From Enterovibrio baiacu (GTDB lineage Bacteria > Pseudomonadota > Gammaproteobacteria > Enterobacterales > Vibrionaceae): DNA of 64,000 nucleotides. The position numbers and the translations under genes were made by a program. The notes under the pieces were generated by a model. The model was not told the DNA's origin and ran no database searches. It was given only the letters and a program-made list of their open reading frames with translations. The stretch covers positions 1 to 64,000 of the forward strand of contig NZ_SCHN01000024.1 in assembly GCF_004120195.1 (NCBI RefSeq), in the 5' to 3' direction. Shown piece after piece: positions 9,565-20,031 of the stretch (positions are counted from its first letter, which is position 1; every line of letters begins with the position of its first letter).

Positions 9565-10896
9565 ATGTACCTTCCCCAAGAAATCATCAGAAAGAAACGC
9601 GACAACATCGCGCTAACGTCTGACGAGATTAACTTTTTTATCAAAGGCGTGGCGAGCGACACAGTCTCTGAAGGACAAATAGCCGCGTTTGCAATGGCTG
9701 TGTATTTCAATGACATGACCATGGATGAGCGCGTCGCACTGACCTGTGCAATGCGTGATTCAGGCATGGTGATTGATTGGTCACACATGCATTTTGACGG
9801 CCCAATCGTCGACAAGCACAGTACCGGCGGAGTGGGTGATGTCACCTCATTAATGCTAGGCCCAATGGTGGCAGCATGTGGTGGCTATGTACCGATGATC
9901 TCAGGCCGTGGCCTAGGCCATACTGGCGGTACATTGGATAAACTAGAGTCTATTCCAGGCTACAACATCACCCCGACCAATGACGTATTTGGTCAGGTAA
10001 CCCGTGAAGCGGGTGTTGCCATCATCGGCCAAACGGGCGATTTAGCCCCAGCGGACAAGCGTGTATACGCAACACGTGATGTGACGGCGACTGTCGACAA
10101 TATTTCGCTCATCACCGCGTCTATTTTGTCGAAGAAGCTGGCTGCAGGTCTGGAGTCACTCGTGATGGACGTGAAAGTAGGGTCTGGCGCCTTCATGCCG
10201 ACTTACGCACAGTCCGAAGAATTAGCGAAATCGATTGTCGCTGTCGCTAACGGAGCGGGAACACGCACCAGTGCGTTGCTGACTGACATGAACCAAGTGC
10301 TGGCGTCGAGCGCAGGTAATGCACTCGAAGTGAAAGAAGCCGTACAGTTCCTCACAGGCGAATACCGTAACCCGCGTTTGTATGCGGTCACGATGGCGCT
10401 ATGTGCAGAAATGTTGGTGATCAGCGGTTTGGCTGCGAACGATGCTGAAGCAAAACAAAAACTGCAAACGGTGCTGGACAACGGCAAGGCGGCAGAATGT
10501 TTCGGTAAAATGGTGGCAGGCCTAGGCGGGCCGCTCGATTTCGTAGAAAATTACGGTAAGTACTTGGCGACCGCCAATGTTATCAAACCTGTCTTTGCAT
10601 CCAACGCGGGATTTGTCTCTGCAATGGATACTCGAGCGATGGGGATGGCAGTGGTCGGGCTCGGCGGCGGACGCCGTGTTGCCAGTGACACCATTGACTA
10701 CTCAGTGGGCTTTAGCGATGTGATCCGTTTAGGAATGCAGGCTGATAGCTCAACACCGCTAGCGGTTGTGCATGCGAAGGACGAAGCGCAATGGCAACAA
10801 GCAGCGGAACAACTTCAGGCCGCGATGGTTATCGCTGACGACGCACCTCAGGCAACGCCAGATGTGTATCGCCAAATTGGCCCACAAGACGTCTAA
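9565..10896 (+). CDS. deoA: Thymidine phosphorylase
   Basis: The 443-residue protein fits DeoA (about 440 in E. coli). The phosphorylase signature [21 protein letters not shown] is present, as are the phosphate/pyrimidine-binding strings [28 protein letters not shown] and [12 protein letters not shown]. It converts thymidine or deoxyuridine plus phosphate to the base and 2-deoxyribose-1-phosphate. The ATG at 9565 ([13 protein letters not shown]) has GTGAGG in front and fits the family's N-terminus; a frame from 9547 would add six residues with no ribosome site. It is the second gene of the deo operon. Confidence 0.97.
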   Translation: MYLPQEIIRKKRDNIALTSDEINFFIKGVASDTVSEGQIAAFAMAVYFNDMTMDERVALTCAMRDSGMVIDWSHMHFDGPIVDKHSTGGVGDVTSLMLGPMVAACGGYVPMISGRGLGHTGGTLDKLESIPGYNITPTNDVFGQVTREAGVAIIGQTGDLAPADKRVYATRDVTATVDNISLITASILSKKLAAGLESLVMDVKVGSGAFMPTYAQSEELAKSIVAVANGAGTRTSALLTDMNQVLASSAGNALEVKEAVQFLTGEYRNPRLYAVTMALCAEMLVISGLAANDAEAKQKLQTVLDNGKAAECFGKMVAGLGGPLDFVENYGKYLATANVIKPVFASNAGFVSAMDTRAMGMAVVGLGGGRRVASDTIDYSVGFSDVIRLGMQADSSTPLAVVHAKDEAQWQQAAEQLQAAMVIADDAPQATPDVYRQIGPQDV

Positions 10897-10907
10897 CGGA
10901 GGCGACC

Positions 10908-12128
10908 ATGAAACGCGCTATTATTTTGGTTCTAGATTCATTCGGGATCGGGGCATCTGAAGACGCCGTCAAGTTTGGCGATGTAGGTGCAGATACGCTA
11001 GGTTCAATCGCGAAAGCGTGTGCAGCAGGCGAAGCAAACAACGATGATCGCCAAGGTCCTCTTACTTTGCCTAACCTGACCCGTCTTGGCCTCGGTAAAG
11101 CGGGCGAAGAATCGTCAGGCACTTTCCCAGCAGGTCTTGATCCAAACGCTGACATTATCGGTGCTTATGGCCATGCGAAAGAATTGTCGTCAGGCAAAGA
11201 TACACCGTCTGGTCACTGGGAAATTGCAGGTGTGCCTGTGCTGTTTGATTGGGGATATTTCACAGACAAAGAAAACAGCTTCCCGAAAGAACTCACAGAC
11301 CGTATTCTAGCGCGCGCGGGTCTCTCCGGCTTTTTGGGTAACTGCCATGCATCAGGCACAGAAGTGTTGGATGCGCTTGGTGAAGAGCACATGAAGACAG
11401 GTCTTCCTATCTTCTATACCTCTGCAGACTCGGTATTCCAAATCGCGTGTCATGAAGACACCTTCGGTCTGGATCGTTTGCTCGAGCTTTGCCAGATTGC
11501 ACGTGAAGAATTGGAAGACTACAACATTGGTCGTGTTATCGCGCGCCCATTCGTTGGCCCAGGTAAAGGCCAATTTGAGCGCACAGGTAACCGCCGAGAT
11601 CTGTCTGTTGAGCCGCCAGCTGCTACCGTGCTTCAAAAGCTGGTTGAAGAAAAGTCTGGCAACGTTATCTCCATCGGTAAGATTGCAGATATCTACGCCC
11701 ATGTTGGCATTACCCAGAAAGTGAAAGCAACGGGTCTAGAAGCCTTGTTTGATGCCACCAAAGATGCGATTACCGCGGCAGGTGACAACAGCATCGTCTT
11801 CACCAACTTCGTTGACTTTGACTCGCACTACGGCCACCGCCGTAATGTAGCGGGCTATGCCGCTGCACTTGAGTATTTCGATAAGCGTCTACCAGAAATT
11901 ATCGAGATGCTTGATGAAAACGATCTTCTGATCCTGACCGCTGACCACGGTTGCGATCCAACCTGGCCGGGTTCTGATCACACGCGTGAGCACATCCCAG
12001 TGCTGGTTTATGGCAAGAAAGTGCCAGCGGGCTCATTGGGCCGTCGCGAAACCTTTGCAGATATTGGCCAAACTTTGGCTCAGTACTTTGGTACTTCAGA
12101 TATGGAATACGGTAAATCATTCCTGTAA
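10908..12128 (+). CDS. deoB: Phosphopentomutase
   Basis: The 406-residue protein belongs to the alkaline-phosphatase-like metalloenzymes and interconverts (deoxy)ribose-1-phosphate and -5-phosphate, linking DeoA/DeoD products to DeoC. Metal-binding motifs are visible: [10 protein letters not shown] at the N-terminus, [12 protein letters not shown] with the phosphorylated residue region, [13 protein letters not shown], and [19 protein letters not shown] at the C-terminus. GGAGG lies seven bases before the ATG, and only 11 bases separate it from deoA, which indicates co-transcription. Confidence 0.97.
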   Translation: MKRAIILVLDSFGIGASEDAVKFGDVGADTLGSIAKACAAGEANNDDRQGPLTLPNLTRLGLGKAGEESSGTFPAGLDPNADIIGAYGHAKELSSGKDTPSGHWEIAGVPVLFDWGYFTDKENSFPKELTDRILARAGLSGFLGNCHASGTEVLDALGEEHMKTGLPIFYTSADSVFQIACHEDTFGLDRLLELCQIAREELEDYNIGRVIARPFVGPGKGQFERTGNRRDLSVEPPAATVLQKLVEEKSGNVISIGKIADIYAHVGITQKVKATGLEALFDATKDAITAAGDNSIVFTNFVDFDSHYGHRRNVAGYAAALEYFDKRLPEIIEMLDENDLLILTADHGCDPTWPGSDHTREHIPVLVYGKKVPAGSLGRRETFADIGQTLAQYFGTSDMEYGKSFL

Positions 12129-12160
12129 TCCGACCTACTTTGATCAAAAGGAACTAACAC

Positions 12161-12886
12161 ATGGCAACTCCACATATCAATGCCGAAATGGGTGACTTTG
12201 CAGACGTTGTACTTATGCCAGGCGATCCGCTTCGCGCAAAGTACATTGCAGAAACTTTCCTTGCTGACGTTAAGCAAGTTTGTGATGTTCGCAACATGTA
12301 CGGTTACACCGGTACGTACAAAGGTCGTAAGATCTCTGTTATGGGCCACGGTATGGGTATCCCATCATGCTCAATCTACGCGACTGAGCTGATCAAAGAC
12401 TTCGGCGTGAAGAAAATCATTCGCGTAGGTAGCTGTGGTGCAGTGCGTGAAGACGTGAAACTGCGTGATGTTGTTATCGGTGTTGGTGCATCAACGGATG
12501 CGAAAATCAACCGTACGCGTTTCAACGGCCACGACTTTGCAGCGATTGCAGATTTCGACATGACCCGTAACGCGGTGGATGCAGCGAAAGCAAAAGGCAT
12601 CAACGTACGTGTAGGTAACATCTTCTCTGCTGACCTGTTCTACTCACCAGAGCCAGCATTCTTCGACACCATGGCGAAGTACGGCATTCTAGGTGTTGAA
12701 ATGGAAGCAGCAGGCATCTACGGTGTTGCTGCAGAATTCGGCGCGAAAGCACTGACCATCTGTACCGTATCTGACCACATCAAGACTGGCGAACAAACAA
12801 CATCAGAAGAGCGTCAAACCACGTTCAACGAAATGATTGAAATCGCACTTGAATCTGTACTGCTAGGCGACGCTGAAGAAGCGTAA
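12161..12886 (+). CDS. deoD: Purine nucleoside phosphorylase, DeoD type
   Basis: The 241-residue enzyme splits purine (deoxy)nucleosides with phosphate. Family strings include [50 protein letters not shown] and the catalytic Asp region CTVSDHI. The ATG has AAAAGGAAC upstream. It ends the deoCABD operon and is followed by a terminator. The gene order is the same as in E. coli. Confidence 0.97.
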   Translation: MATPHINAEMGDFADVVLMPGDPLRAKYIAETFLADVKQVCDVRNMYGYTGTYKGRKISVMGHGMGIPSCSIYATELIKDFGVKKIIRVGSCGAVREDVKLRDVVIGVGASTDAKINRTRFNGHDFAAIADFDMTRNAVDAAKAKGINVRVGNIFSADLFYSPEPAFFDTMAKYGILGVEMEAAGIYGVAAEFGAKALTICTVSDHIKTGEQTTSEERQTTFNEMIEIALESVLLGDAEEA

Positions 12887-12906
12887 TCTGCCCAGTTCAG
12901 AAAGAC

Positions 12907-12934
12907 AAAAGGATGGCTTAGGCCATCCTTTTTT
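12907..12934 (+). terminator. Rho-independent terminator of the deo operon
   Basis: A stem AAAAGGATGGC / GCCATCCTTTT with loop TTAG and a T run lies 20 bases after the deoD stop. Confidence 0.9.
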
Positions 12935-12950
12935 GTGTTTAAAATCTATA

Positions 12951-13098
12951 AGTTTCGAGTTTCGAGTTTCGAGAAGAGAGCAGATCATCTCAGTCAACGA
13001 TAGTCTCTAGTCTCTAGTCTCTAGTCTCTAGTCTCTAGTCTCTAGTCTCTAGTCTCTAGTCTCTAGTCTCTAGTCTCTAGTCTCTAGTCTCTAATCTC
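12951..13098. repeat. Heptanucleotide repeat arrays between deoD and ytjB
   Basis: AGTTTCG occurs three times in a row at 12951-12971. After a 29-base spacer, TAGTCTC occurs 13 times without error at 13001-13091, followed by a degenerate TAATCTC copy at 13092-13098. The array stops 20 bases before the stop codon of the convergent ytjB gene. It does not code for anything I can support. Confidence 0.95.
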
Positions 13099-13118
13099 GA
13101 CACTCACATCTCGCTCTT

Positions 13119-13727
13119 TCAATCGTTACTCTTCAACAAAAATGTCGAGCGCCACAAATCTTTCCGATTCGCGAAAGTGAAAATCAGTAGCGCCCCCGTC
13201 ACGATAGCGACGAGGATCATGGCGCGTACCAAGTTGATGCTTTGCTCCAAACGGTTCGACGCCGCTTTAATCACTTCTGCGTGTTCAAGCGTGATACGCA
13301 CAAAACCTGCCATATGGCCGTCATGAGCGATGGGTTCAACCAACTGCTGACGACCAATGCTCGCAACGGATAATGGCGTATTGATACCCGTTAATTGCTC
13401 AAGGGGCATCGCGCCCACAGAGCTTGCGAGGAGATTACCGCGTTGGTCATAGACGGCCGCATCAAGGATCAGTTTCTCTTCTTGTAGGCGAGCAACCAAT
13501 CCGTCGAGGACTTCAATTTGATCGTTGGCCACAGCAGGGTATGCCGTTGCTGCTGCTTGACGCAGGATCACACGAGAAAGAGATTCTGTTTGCTCATACA
13601 GCATTTTGTAGTTGCGATTATTGAGCTGGTTGCTGTACATAAAGAGCATCATGATGGTCGCGAAACCCGCGACAACCACGAAAAATTGCCAAAGTCGGCG
13701 TAGGCGTTTTTTATTTATTTGTAGCAT
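13119..13727 (-). CDS. ytjB: YtjB/SMP-family membrane protein
   Basis: This 202-residue protein has an N-terminal membrane anchor (about residues 12-32), a periplasmic domain with LDAAVYDQRGNLLASS (small sensor-like fold), and a second membrane segment near 173-192 (VRAMILVAIVTGALLIF). It resembles the YtjB/SMP (AhpA) family and, as in E. coli, is divergent from serB. Its function is not established. I chose MLQINKKRLRR at 13727 because GGACAGCTT precedes it; a start nine codons upstream (13754) is possible, with GGAG rather close to the ATG. Confidence 0.8.
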   Translation of the reverse strand: MLQINKKRLRRLWQFFVVVAGFATIMMLFMYSNQLNNRNYKMLYEQTESLSRVILRQAAATAYPAVANDQIEVLDGLVARLQEEKLILDAAVYDQRGNLLASSVGAMPLEQLTGINTPLSVASIGRQQLVEPIAHDGHMAGFVRITLEHAEVIKAASNRLEQSINLVRAMILVAIVTGALLIFTFANRKDLWRSTFLLKSND

Positions 13728-13904
13728 AAGCTGTCCAAAGCCAAGTGCGGGCATCGGCTCCGCAAAAATTCAGCGCGACCTCAGTTTGCTGTCCAAGTTG
13801 AAAAAATGCAAGTCGCCCCTTGGCTTAACACGCTGCTATCGCTAATGTGATCACTCGCACTCTTTGATATAGTAAAGCGAGTTTTCGATAAGGATTTTTT
13901 TGCA

Positions 13905-14876
13905 ATGGATGCAACTTCAGTTTTCGCGATCAAGAAGCACACTAAACTCTTAACACGCTTTCCCTCGATTCGCCATTTTCGCCCATCGGATTGCCGACAA
14001 GCAGGCTGGATGCTTTATGGCTTGCACATCAGCCCTTCCTACCTCGATGATTTGGCCTTTTTAACCGGTGAAGCAGCACAACCACTCGCGGGTTGGACGG
14101 TGGGTCCTTATGAAGTGCTATTAATGCGCGGAGAGTTGACCCCAGAAATTTTAGCCCTCGCCGACGCGCTGTCACTCGACTGTGCACTGCTCGACAATAT
14201 TCCTAACTTGTTCGAACCTGGCCTTGCGCTGTTCGACATGGATTCTACCGCCATTCAAATCGAATGCATTGATGAGATTGCCAAACTGGCGGGCGTGGGT
14301 GAGCAAGTTGCCGCGGTGACTGAGCGTGCGATGCAGGGTGAGCTTGATTTCGAACAAAGCCTACGTGAGCGTGTGGGCACATTGAAAGGCACGGATGTGT
14401 CTGTCCTTGAGCAAGTACGCGACAACTTACCCTTGATGCCGGGTATGCGTCAGTTAACCGCATCGCTGCAAGCACGTGGTTGGAAAGTGGCCATCGCATC
14501 GGGCGGTTTCACCTGGTTCTCTGATTCACTGCGTGACCAGCTTTCTCTCGCGCACGCTGAGTCTAACCAACTCGTCATTGAAAATGGCAAGCTCACCGGA
14601 GAAGTGGCAGGGCAAGTGGTTGATGCGCAGCGTAAGGCAGATATTCTCGACGATCTGACGTATCGCTATGAATTAACGCCAACCAACACCATCGCTGTGG
14701 GTGATGGCGCGAATGACCTGAAGATGATGTCAGCCGCGGGCTTAGGCATCGCCTACCATGCCAAGCCGAAAGTGCAGCAAGAAGCGCAAGTGGCGATCCG
14801 CCATGCTGATCTTGGTGGCGTATTATGTGTGCTGTCGGCATCGTTGTTGCCACAGCGTTTAAGCTGGAAAGGCTAA
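13905..14876 (+). CDS. serB: Phosphoserine phosphatase
   Basis: The 323-residue protein carries the HAD-family motif I ALFDMDSTAIQIECIDEIA, motif II IASGGFTWFSD, and motif III VGDGANDLKMM. It removes phosphate from L-phosphoserine in the last step of serine synthesis. Like E. coli SerB (322 residues) it has an N-terminal domain of about 100 residues before the HAD core. AAGGA precedes the ATG at 13905. It is divergent from ytjB; a terminator follows and separates it from the convergent PilZ gene. Confidence 0.97.
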   Translation: MDATSVFAIKKHTKLLTRFPSIRHFRPSDCRQAGWMLYGLHISPSYLDDLAFLTGEAAQPLAGWTVGPYEVLLMRGELTPEILALADALSLDCALLDNIPNLFEPGLALFDMDSTAIQIECIDEIAKLAGVGEQVAAVTERAMQGELDFEQSLRERVGTLKGTDVSVLEQVRDNLPLMPGMRQLTASLQARGWKVAIASGGFTWFSDSLRDQLSLAHAESNQLVIENGKLTGEVAGQVVDAQRKADILDDLTYRYELTPTNTIAVGDGANDLKMMSAAGLGIAYHAKPKVQQEAQVAIRHADLGGVLCVLSASLLPQRLSWKG

Positions 14877-14912
14877 CGTTATCAGCCTGTTAGTCAGTTA
14901 ACCAGAATATGC

Positions 14913-14943
14913 AAAAGGCCACGTGTTTCCACGTGGCCTTTTT
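14913..14943. terminator. Bidirectional terminator serB / PilZ gene
   Basis: A perfect stem AAAAGGCCACGTG / CACGTGGCCTTTT with loop TTTC, T run on the plus strand and A run at the other side, lies between two convergent genes. Confidence 0.88.
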
Positions 14944-14972
14944 CGTGTCTGATATCCCGCCGGTTAGCGGGG

Positions 14973-17336
14973 CTATAACCTCAGCAGTACCTCGTCGGTG
15001 ACGTCGGTTATCTCGCCATACGCGCACAGATCAATGAACTCGCTTTCAAGCTGCCTTGCCTTCATGGAGGACTGCATCATGATTTCTTCGACGACGGCCG
15101 AGTTAAGGTATTGGCCGCCTTCATTGATAGGCTGTAGCCAGTTCCTCACTGCAAAGAACTTCCCTTTTTTGCGGGCTTGCGATACGAAGAAACGGCGTTC
15201 TTCTGGTGAAGCAAAGCTTTCTAATATTCGGGCTTTGATATCAATGACGGCATTGTTCTCAAACTGTACCGCCACATAAAACTCATGTTTGATTTGAGTG
15301 AGTCGATTGCGCTGGCGAAGAATGCTCGCACTCAATTTGGCGATGTGCTCTCCCAACACAGGCGAGAGTGAGACAAGGCCTTGCTGAGATGGGCTTTCTA
15401 ATAGGCGACTGAGCTCATTTCCTGGGTAATTAATGCCGACGGCCGCCAGTTGCAAGTTCTCGCCTTTTTTACAGAGGAAATACGGCGTAGCGGACAAACG
15501 TGTTAATAGCATTTGGTGCATGGCTTCCACCAACGGCGGATCGGGCATTTTCTCGCTGTCGAGGATCAATCTATGCTGGTTGTGTTCAATCAATCGCTGA
15601 AGGTATTCGCTGCGGTGTCTGCTGTGTCTGTCTTTAATCAGCACCAGCGTGACATTGGTGCGGTCTTCACTGATGCGAACGACTTTGTACGGCACATTGC
15701 CCAGCGGGGCTTTGGGATCGACGCGTTTGAAGTCATTAAAGGTGATCGCCACTTCTTGTGCTTTGGTGCCGCTGAATGGGCGCGTGAGTTTTAAGTTCAA
15801 TCCACTCGATGAAAAGTCGACGGTTTGTGCTTGAATTTCACCGCTAACATGGTGGATCAATGTTGCGCCCGTTCTGTGCTTGTAGCGCGGCTCTTTGCGC
15901 TGAGGAGCAAGCAATGATGGCACCGCTTCTATGGCAGAAATGCTGGTGCGCGGGTGCAAGTATTGGTTCAAGCTCTTCGCCGGGATCTTGGGTTTGAGCG
16001 GGTGCCTGAAATCGGCGTTCGAGTGTGCCAAGGTCAGATCTTGGATGGTAGCTATGTGCGTCAGTTCGTCAATCTGGTGAATGTAAGCGGGCGAGACTTC
16101 TTGCAGACGGATAGCGTCTTCTTCGCTGATCTTTGTCATCGTCACGCGGAGTACGCGCCAAGAGGGACGGGCGCTACCAATGTGCCAAAACAGGTGACGA
16201 AGCTCGGTGCTCATTTCCGTCGGACAGGCCGAGAAGAAATAGGTTTTATCCGTGTGTTCGTGGCTAAAACAATACACCAAGGTTTCGCTGCAATTTAACC
16301 CTTCAAGGGCCAAATTTTGCATTCTCTCAGGGGAGAACAGTCTGTCGATGACGGGTTGATTTCGCTCATCATGCCAGTAATCCCAAAGCGCACGGTTTTG
16401 CTCTGTGAGCAGGCAATAACGAAGCGCGTTGCCACAGAAAAACAGCGGCAGTGATGGCGTTTTTTCAAGGTAGATCTTTTCGTAGCTGCGCGTACGTGTC
16501 GAAATGAGCTTGTCTTTGTTCTCCGTGATGGTGTTGAGATCAACGGATTTAGACTTCACATCAATGGCTTCTTTAATCGCCTCGGTGCTGGTGATCAAAC
16601 GAAGACGCAGGCGGCGGAAATTATCTTGAACAAGGTTAATCTCAACGCCGACGAGGCGGTAATCTATCCCTGTAAACAGCTCAGGGATTTGGCATTCATC
16701 ACCAAGCTGGGGGAAATAGACGGTGAGTACGGTGCCCACTTCGTATTGAAACGCGGCAGGTAGCTTTATGCGCATCCCCGAATTAGAAATGTCTAACGTG
16801 GTGCCATTGACCTCAGTCCCGTCGGGTAGAAAAACCTGCACCTGACTGTTAAGTTGAATACGGTGTTCGCTGCGTAAAAGGTAATGACCAAAGCGAAGGG
16901 CGTCAGCGTCTAACGAGACAAAATTTTCTTGCTGAGAGGTTGGCGTGCCGCCAGTACGTTGAAGGACACGGTGGCTGTTTGGGGTGGAATGAAGCTCATC
17001 CCAAAGGCCTTGTGTTAATTGACCTTGGTAGATGTCGAGACGGCGATGATAGAGGTTGAGGGCGACATCATCCATCCAGTGTGTCAGACCGGATAGGGTA
17101 TAAGATCGGCATTCTCCCTGCACTTTACCGCGCAAATCGATGGGCCTAAGAAATGGGCTCATTAGGCGACGAATTTCCATCTTAATCAGCAAACGTTCCG
17201 AATTGGAAAGGTTGGGCGTAAGAAGGGTTAATTGCGCATCAAAGTCCGCTTTTTCATAAAGCGGTAGAAGCTGGTCGTATAGGGTCCTGTCTTGGTCCTG
17301 CATCATTCTAAATTCTGGTAGAATCTTTGTATTCAT
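14973..17336 (-). CDS. Double PilZ-domain c-di-GMP receptor, PlzC-like
   Basis: The protein is about 787 residues long. It has two PilZ domains, each with both c-di-GMP-binding motifs: RSEHR with LDISNSG (near residues 165-205) and RKEPR with VDFSSSG (near 475-520). The rest is soluble with no membrane segment. Position between serB and radA matches the V. cholerae PilZ protein PlzC (VC2344), as I recall. PilZ proteins change motility, biofilm or virulence on binding c-di-GMP; the partner of this one is unknown. An ATG at 17336 and a GTG at 17345 are both possible starts, neither with a strong ribosome site. Confidence 0.85.
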   Translation of the reverse strand: MNTKILPEFRMMQDQDRTLYDQLLPLYEKADFDAQLTLLTPNLSNSERLLIKMEIRRLMSPFLRPIDLRGKVQGECRSYTLSGLTHWMDDVALNLYHRRLDIYQGQLTQGLWDELHSTPNSHRVLQRTGGTPTSQQENFVSLDADALRFGHYLLRSEHRIQLNSQVQVFLPDGTEVNGTTLDISNSGMRIKLPAAFQYEVGTVLTVYFPQLGDECQIPELFTGIDYRLVGVEINLVQDNFRRLRLRLITSTEAIKEAIDVKSKSVDLNTITENKDKLISTRTRSYEKIYLEKTPSLPLFFCGNALRYCLLTEQNRALWDYWHDERNQPVIDRLFSPERMQNLALEGLNCSETLVYCFSHEHTDKTYFFSACPTEMSTELRHLFWHIGSARPSWRVLRVTMTKISEEDAIRLQEVSPAYIHQIDELTHIATIQDLTLAHSNADFRHPLKPKIPAKSLNQYLHPRTSISAIEAVPSLLAPQRKEPRYKHRTGATLIHHVSGEIQAQTVDFSSSGLNLKLTRPFSGTKAQEVAITFNDFKRVDPKAPLGNVPYKVVRISEDRTNVTLVLIKDRHSRHRSEYLQRLIEHNQHRLILDSEKMPDPPLVEAMHQMLLTRLSATPYFLCKKGENLQLAAVGINYPGNELSRLLESPSQQGLVSLSPVLGEHIAKLSASILRQRNRLTQIKHEFYVAVQFENNAVIDIKARILESFASPEERRFFVSQARKKGKFFAVRNWLQPINEGGQYLNSAVVEEIMMQSSMKARQLESEFIDLCAYGEITDVTDEVLLRL

Positions 17337-17502
17337 AGCGGCCACATGACAGAAAAGTTTACCTTTTTTTCGTACGGCGCGCGGTAAGTAACGCAGAAGT
17401 TAGTCTTCCGTCGCACTTGTTTCATGTGCTGGGCGGTTTTACATACATTGTATGAATTGAATTTACCAACGGATTGATAATACATATCAATCGGGAGAAA
17501 CC

Positions 17503-18882
17503 ATGGCGAAAACAAAGCGAGCCTATGTCTGTAACGACTGCGGCGCAGATTATCCGCGTTGGCAAGGTCAATGCACCGCTTGTGGCGCGTGGAATACCAT
17601 CACCGAGGTGAGGCTAGCTGCATCGCCGCAAGTCGCCCGTGCGGAAAAATACGCAGGTTATGCGGGAACAACAGAAGCCAAAGTGCAAACGCTCGAAAGC
17701 ATTGATCTGCAGGAAGTCCCGCGTTTTTCCAGCGGCTTTAAAGAGCTCGACCGTGTGTTAGGTGGCGGTATTGTGCCGGGGGCGGCCATTTTGATTGGTG
17801 GTAGCCCAGGCGCTGGTAAAAGTACCTTATTGCTGCAAACCATGTGTCGATTAGCGAGCCAAATGCCGACGCTTTATGTCACGGGTGAAGAATCGCTTCA
17901 ACAAGTCGCGATGCGCGCAGAGCGATTGGGGTTGCCGAAAGATAACCTGAAGATGCTGTCGGAAACCAATGTGGAAAGCATCTGTACGATTGCGCACCAA
18001 GAACGCCCGAAACTGATGGTGATTGACTCCATTCAGGTGATGCATTGCGCGGATATCGCGTCTGCGCCGGGCAGTGTGGCGCAGGTGCGTGAATCTGCAG
18101 CCGCACTCACGCGCTACGCAAAGCAAAACAATGTCGCCATCTTCATGGTGGGCCATGTAACGAAAGACGGTACCTTGGCTGGCCCTAAAGTGCTGGAGCA
18201 CTGTATCGACTGTTCAGTCATGCTGGACGGCTCAAGCGACAGTCGCTTTCGGACATTGCGCAGCCACAAAAACCGTTTTGGTGCGGTAAACGAACTGGGT
18301 GTCTTTGCTATGACAGGGCAGGGGCTTCGTGAAGTGAGCAACCCTTCTGCGATCTTCTTGAGCCGCGGTGAAGATCCGACATCTGGCAGTTCTGTCATGG
18401 TGCTTTGGGAAGGCACGCGTCCATTGCTTGTCGAACTTCAAGCGCTGGTGGATTACAGCCAACTGGCCAACCCACGTCGCGTGGCCGTGGGCTTGGAACA
18501 AAACCGTGTGGCGCTCTTGTTAGCCGTGCTTCACAAACATGGCGGATTACAAATGTCTGACCAAGATGTGTTTGTGAACGTTGTGGGTGGCGTGAAAGTA
18601 ACAGAAACCAGTGCGGATCTGGCCTTGCTGCTGGCGCTGATCTCAAGCTTCCGTGATCGCCCATTGCCAAAAGATTTGGTGGTATTTGGCGAAGTGGGCT
18701 TGGCGGGTGAAATTCGCCCTGTTCCTAGCGGGCAAGAACGTTTGATGGAAGCAGCCAAGCACGGCTTTAAACGCGCCGTTGTTCCTGCTGCTAACGCTCC
18801 GAAAAATGACATTCCGGGCATGAAAGTATATGGCGTGACCAAGCTTTCTGATGCTTTGTCGGTGCTGGAAGAGTTCGAGTAA
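17503..18882 (+). CDS. radA: DNA repair protein RadA
   Basis: The 459-residue protein has the N-terminal zinc finger (YVCNDCGADYPRWQGQC-x2-C), Walker A GGSPGAGKST, Walker B LMVIDSIQ, the RadA-specific KNRFG motif (HKNRFGAVNE), and a C-terminal Lon-like domain (GGVKVTETSADLALLLALIS). RadA is a RecA-like helicase that helps branch migration in recombinational repair. GGGAGA lies before the ATG. A terminator follows the stop. Confidence 0.98.
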   Translation: MAKTKRAYVCNDCGADYPRWQGQCTACGAWNTITEVRLAASPQVARAEKYAGYAGTTEAKVQTLESIDLQEVPRFSSGFKELDRVLGGGIVPGAAILIGGSPGAGKSTLLLQTMCRLASQMPTLYVTGEESLQQVAMRAERLGLPKDNLKMLSETNVESICTIAHQERPKLMVIDSIQVMHCADIASAPGSVAQVRESAAALTRYAKQNNVAIFMVGHVTKDGTLAGPKVLEHCIDCSVMLDGSSDSRFRTLRSHKNRFGAVNELGVFAMTGQGLREVSNPSAIFLSRGEDPTSGSSVMVLWEGTRPLLVELQALVDYSQLANPRRVAVGLEQNRVALLLAVLHKHGGLQMSDQDVFVNVVGGVKVTETSADLALLLALISSFRDRPLPKDLVVFGEVGLAGEIRPVPSGQERLMEAAKHGFKRAVVPAANAPKNDIPGMKVYGVTKLSDALSVLEEFE

Positions 18883-18906
18883 TCTCGCGCCGTTGCCTGT
18901 GAACGT

Positions 18907-18934
18907 AAAAGGCATCCTGAAGGATGCCTTTTTT
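18907..18934 (+). terminator. Rho-independent terminator after radA
   Basis: Stem AAAAGGCATCCT / AGGATGCCTTTT with a GA loop (probably opening to four bases) and a T run. It may also serve the convergent peptidase gene. Confidence 0.85.
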
Positions 18935-18955
18935 GATCTTATTACTCGGTAAAGG

Positions 18956-19987
18956 CTACTTTGATGCGGTCACCATGTTTTCTTTCGCATCTAATTGGTC
19001 TTCTTGTCGCTCAAACTGCGGAGACACCTCTGAGGCGAGTTGAACCTGAGTGGCCACCATGTTTTCCATGATCTTCACCAAGCTCGCCCAGTTCACCTTC
19101 TTCTCTTCCTCGAACAGCGATTCGAAGTTATCAGGCGTCCACGCAATGAAGCGTCTTGGATCCAATGCACGGCCAAGGAAGCGCACTTCATAATGAAGGT
19201 GAGGGCCTGTTGATAGACCCGTGTTGCCAGACCAACCAATCAAGTCGCCTTTTTTGACAAAGTTACCCGTGTTCACATTGAATTTATCAAGGTGGGCGTA
19301 CAGCGTCATAAAGCCAAAAGCATGGTCAATTTTCAGCATGTTGCCATAGCCTTTTTTACGGCTCGGGCGTTTGTATTCCACCACGCCGTCCGCCGGGGCA
19401 TAAACGGGTGTACCAATGTCTGCCGTCAAATCGAGCCCAAGGTGGAATTTCTTATTGCCTGTCACCGGGTGGGTGCGAGAGCCATAGCCAGAAGAGCGAC
19501 GATAGCTTTCAATCGGCTGACCGCTTGGAATCAACTGCAACATGGTGGAGCGAACCGCAGAGTTAATGGCTGCGACATCCAAACGTTGGGCCAGCGGCGC
19601 ATCGTTGTCCGCTTCTTTTTCAAGGCCAAGTACTTCTTCAACCGTCGACACGCGTTTGGTAAGGTAATCCAGTTGGTTGTCTTTGTCTTCGATGGTTTGC
19701 GCGTATTCTTCTTCTTTGTTGCTGATCAACTGTTCAAGCTGTTGGCGCTTTTGTTTGAGCGTTTCGAGTTGGCCTACGAGCTCCGAGCTCTGTTCCGTCA
19801 TGTTTTGCAGGGTCTGCTCGGCGGTTTCTGAACGATGGTTCAGGTAATAGATCGCCGCAATGCTGGAAGCAATGCCAGTAATCAAAACGACCAAAAATAT
19901 GAGAAGGGCTTTTTTAAGCCAAGGGGACATCACATAGTGACGCGACCCATTAGCATGAGAAACAGCAATTCGAATGTTGTGTGGCAT
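18956..19987 (-). CDS. M23-family peptidoglycan endopeptidase, membrane-anchored
   Basis: The 343-residue protein has one N-terminal membrane segment (about 28-50), a coiled coil (about 53-125), and an M23 (LytM) domain with all zinc ligands: HLGLDL (HxxxD) near residue 183 and HLHYE (HxH) near 266. It should cut peptide cross-links in the periplasm. A LytM protein with a coiled coil may be an enzyme or an amidase activator; keeping the ligands favours an enzyme. It is convergent with radA and follows a small PilZ gene on the same strand, with a 44-base gap. V. cholerae has several such enzymes (Shy family); I cannot tell which is the orthologue. Confidence 0.88.
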   Translation of the reverse strand: MPHNIRIAVSHANGSRHYVMSPWLKKALLIFLVVLITGIASSIAAIYYLNHRSETAEQTLQNMTEQSSELVGQLETLKQKRQQLEQLISNKEEEYAQTIEDKDNQLDYLTKRVSTVEEVLGLEKEADNDAPLAQRLDVAAINSAVRSTMLQLIPSGQPIESYRRSSGYGSRTHPVTGNKKFHLGLDLTADIGTPVYAPADGVVEYKRPSRKKGYGNMLKIDHAFGFMTLYAHLDKFNVNTGNFVKKGDLIGWSGNTGLSTGPHLHYEVRFLGRALDPRRFIAWTPDNFESLFEEEKKVNWASLVKIMENMVATQVQLASEVSPQFERQEDQLDAKENMVTASK

Positions 19988-20031
19988 GTGACTACTACTT
20001 TATGTACGTATGCGCAGCGAGCAAAAAAGGA

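Noticed and set aside
13001-13098. Heptamer array considered as a CRISPR array
   Set aside because: Units are 7 bp with no spacers and no cas genes are near.
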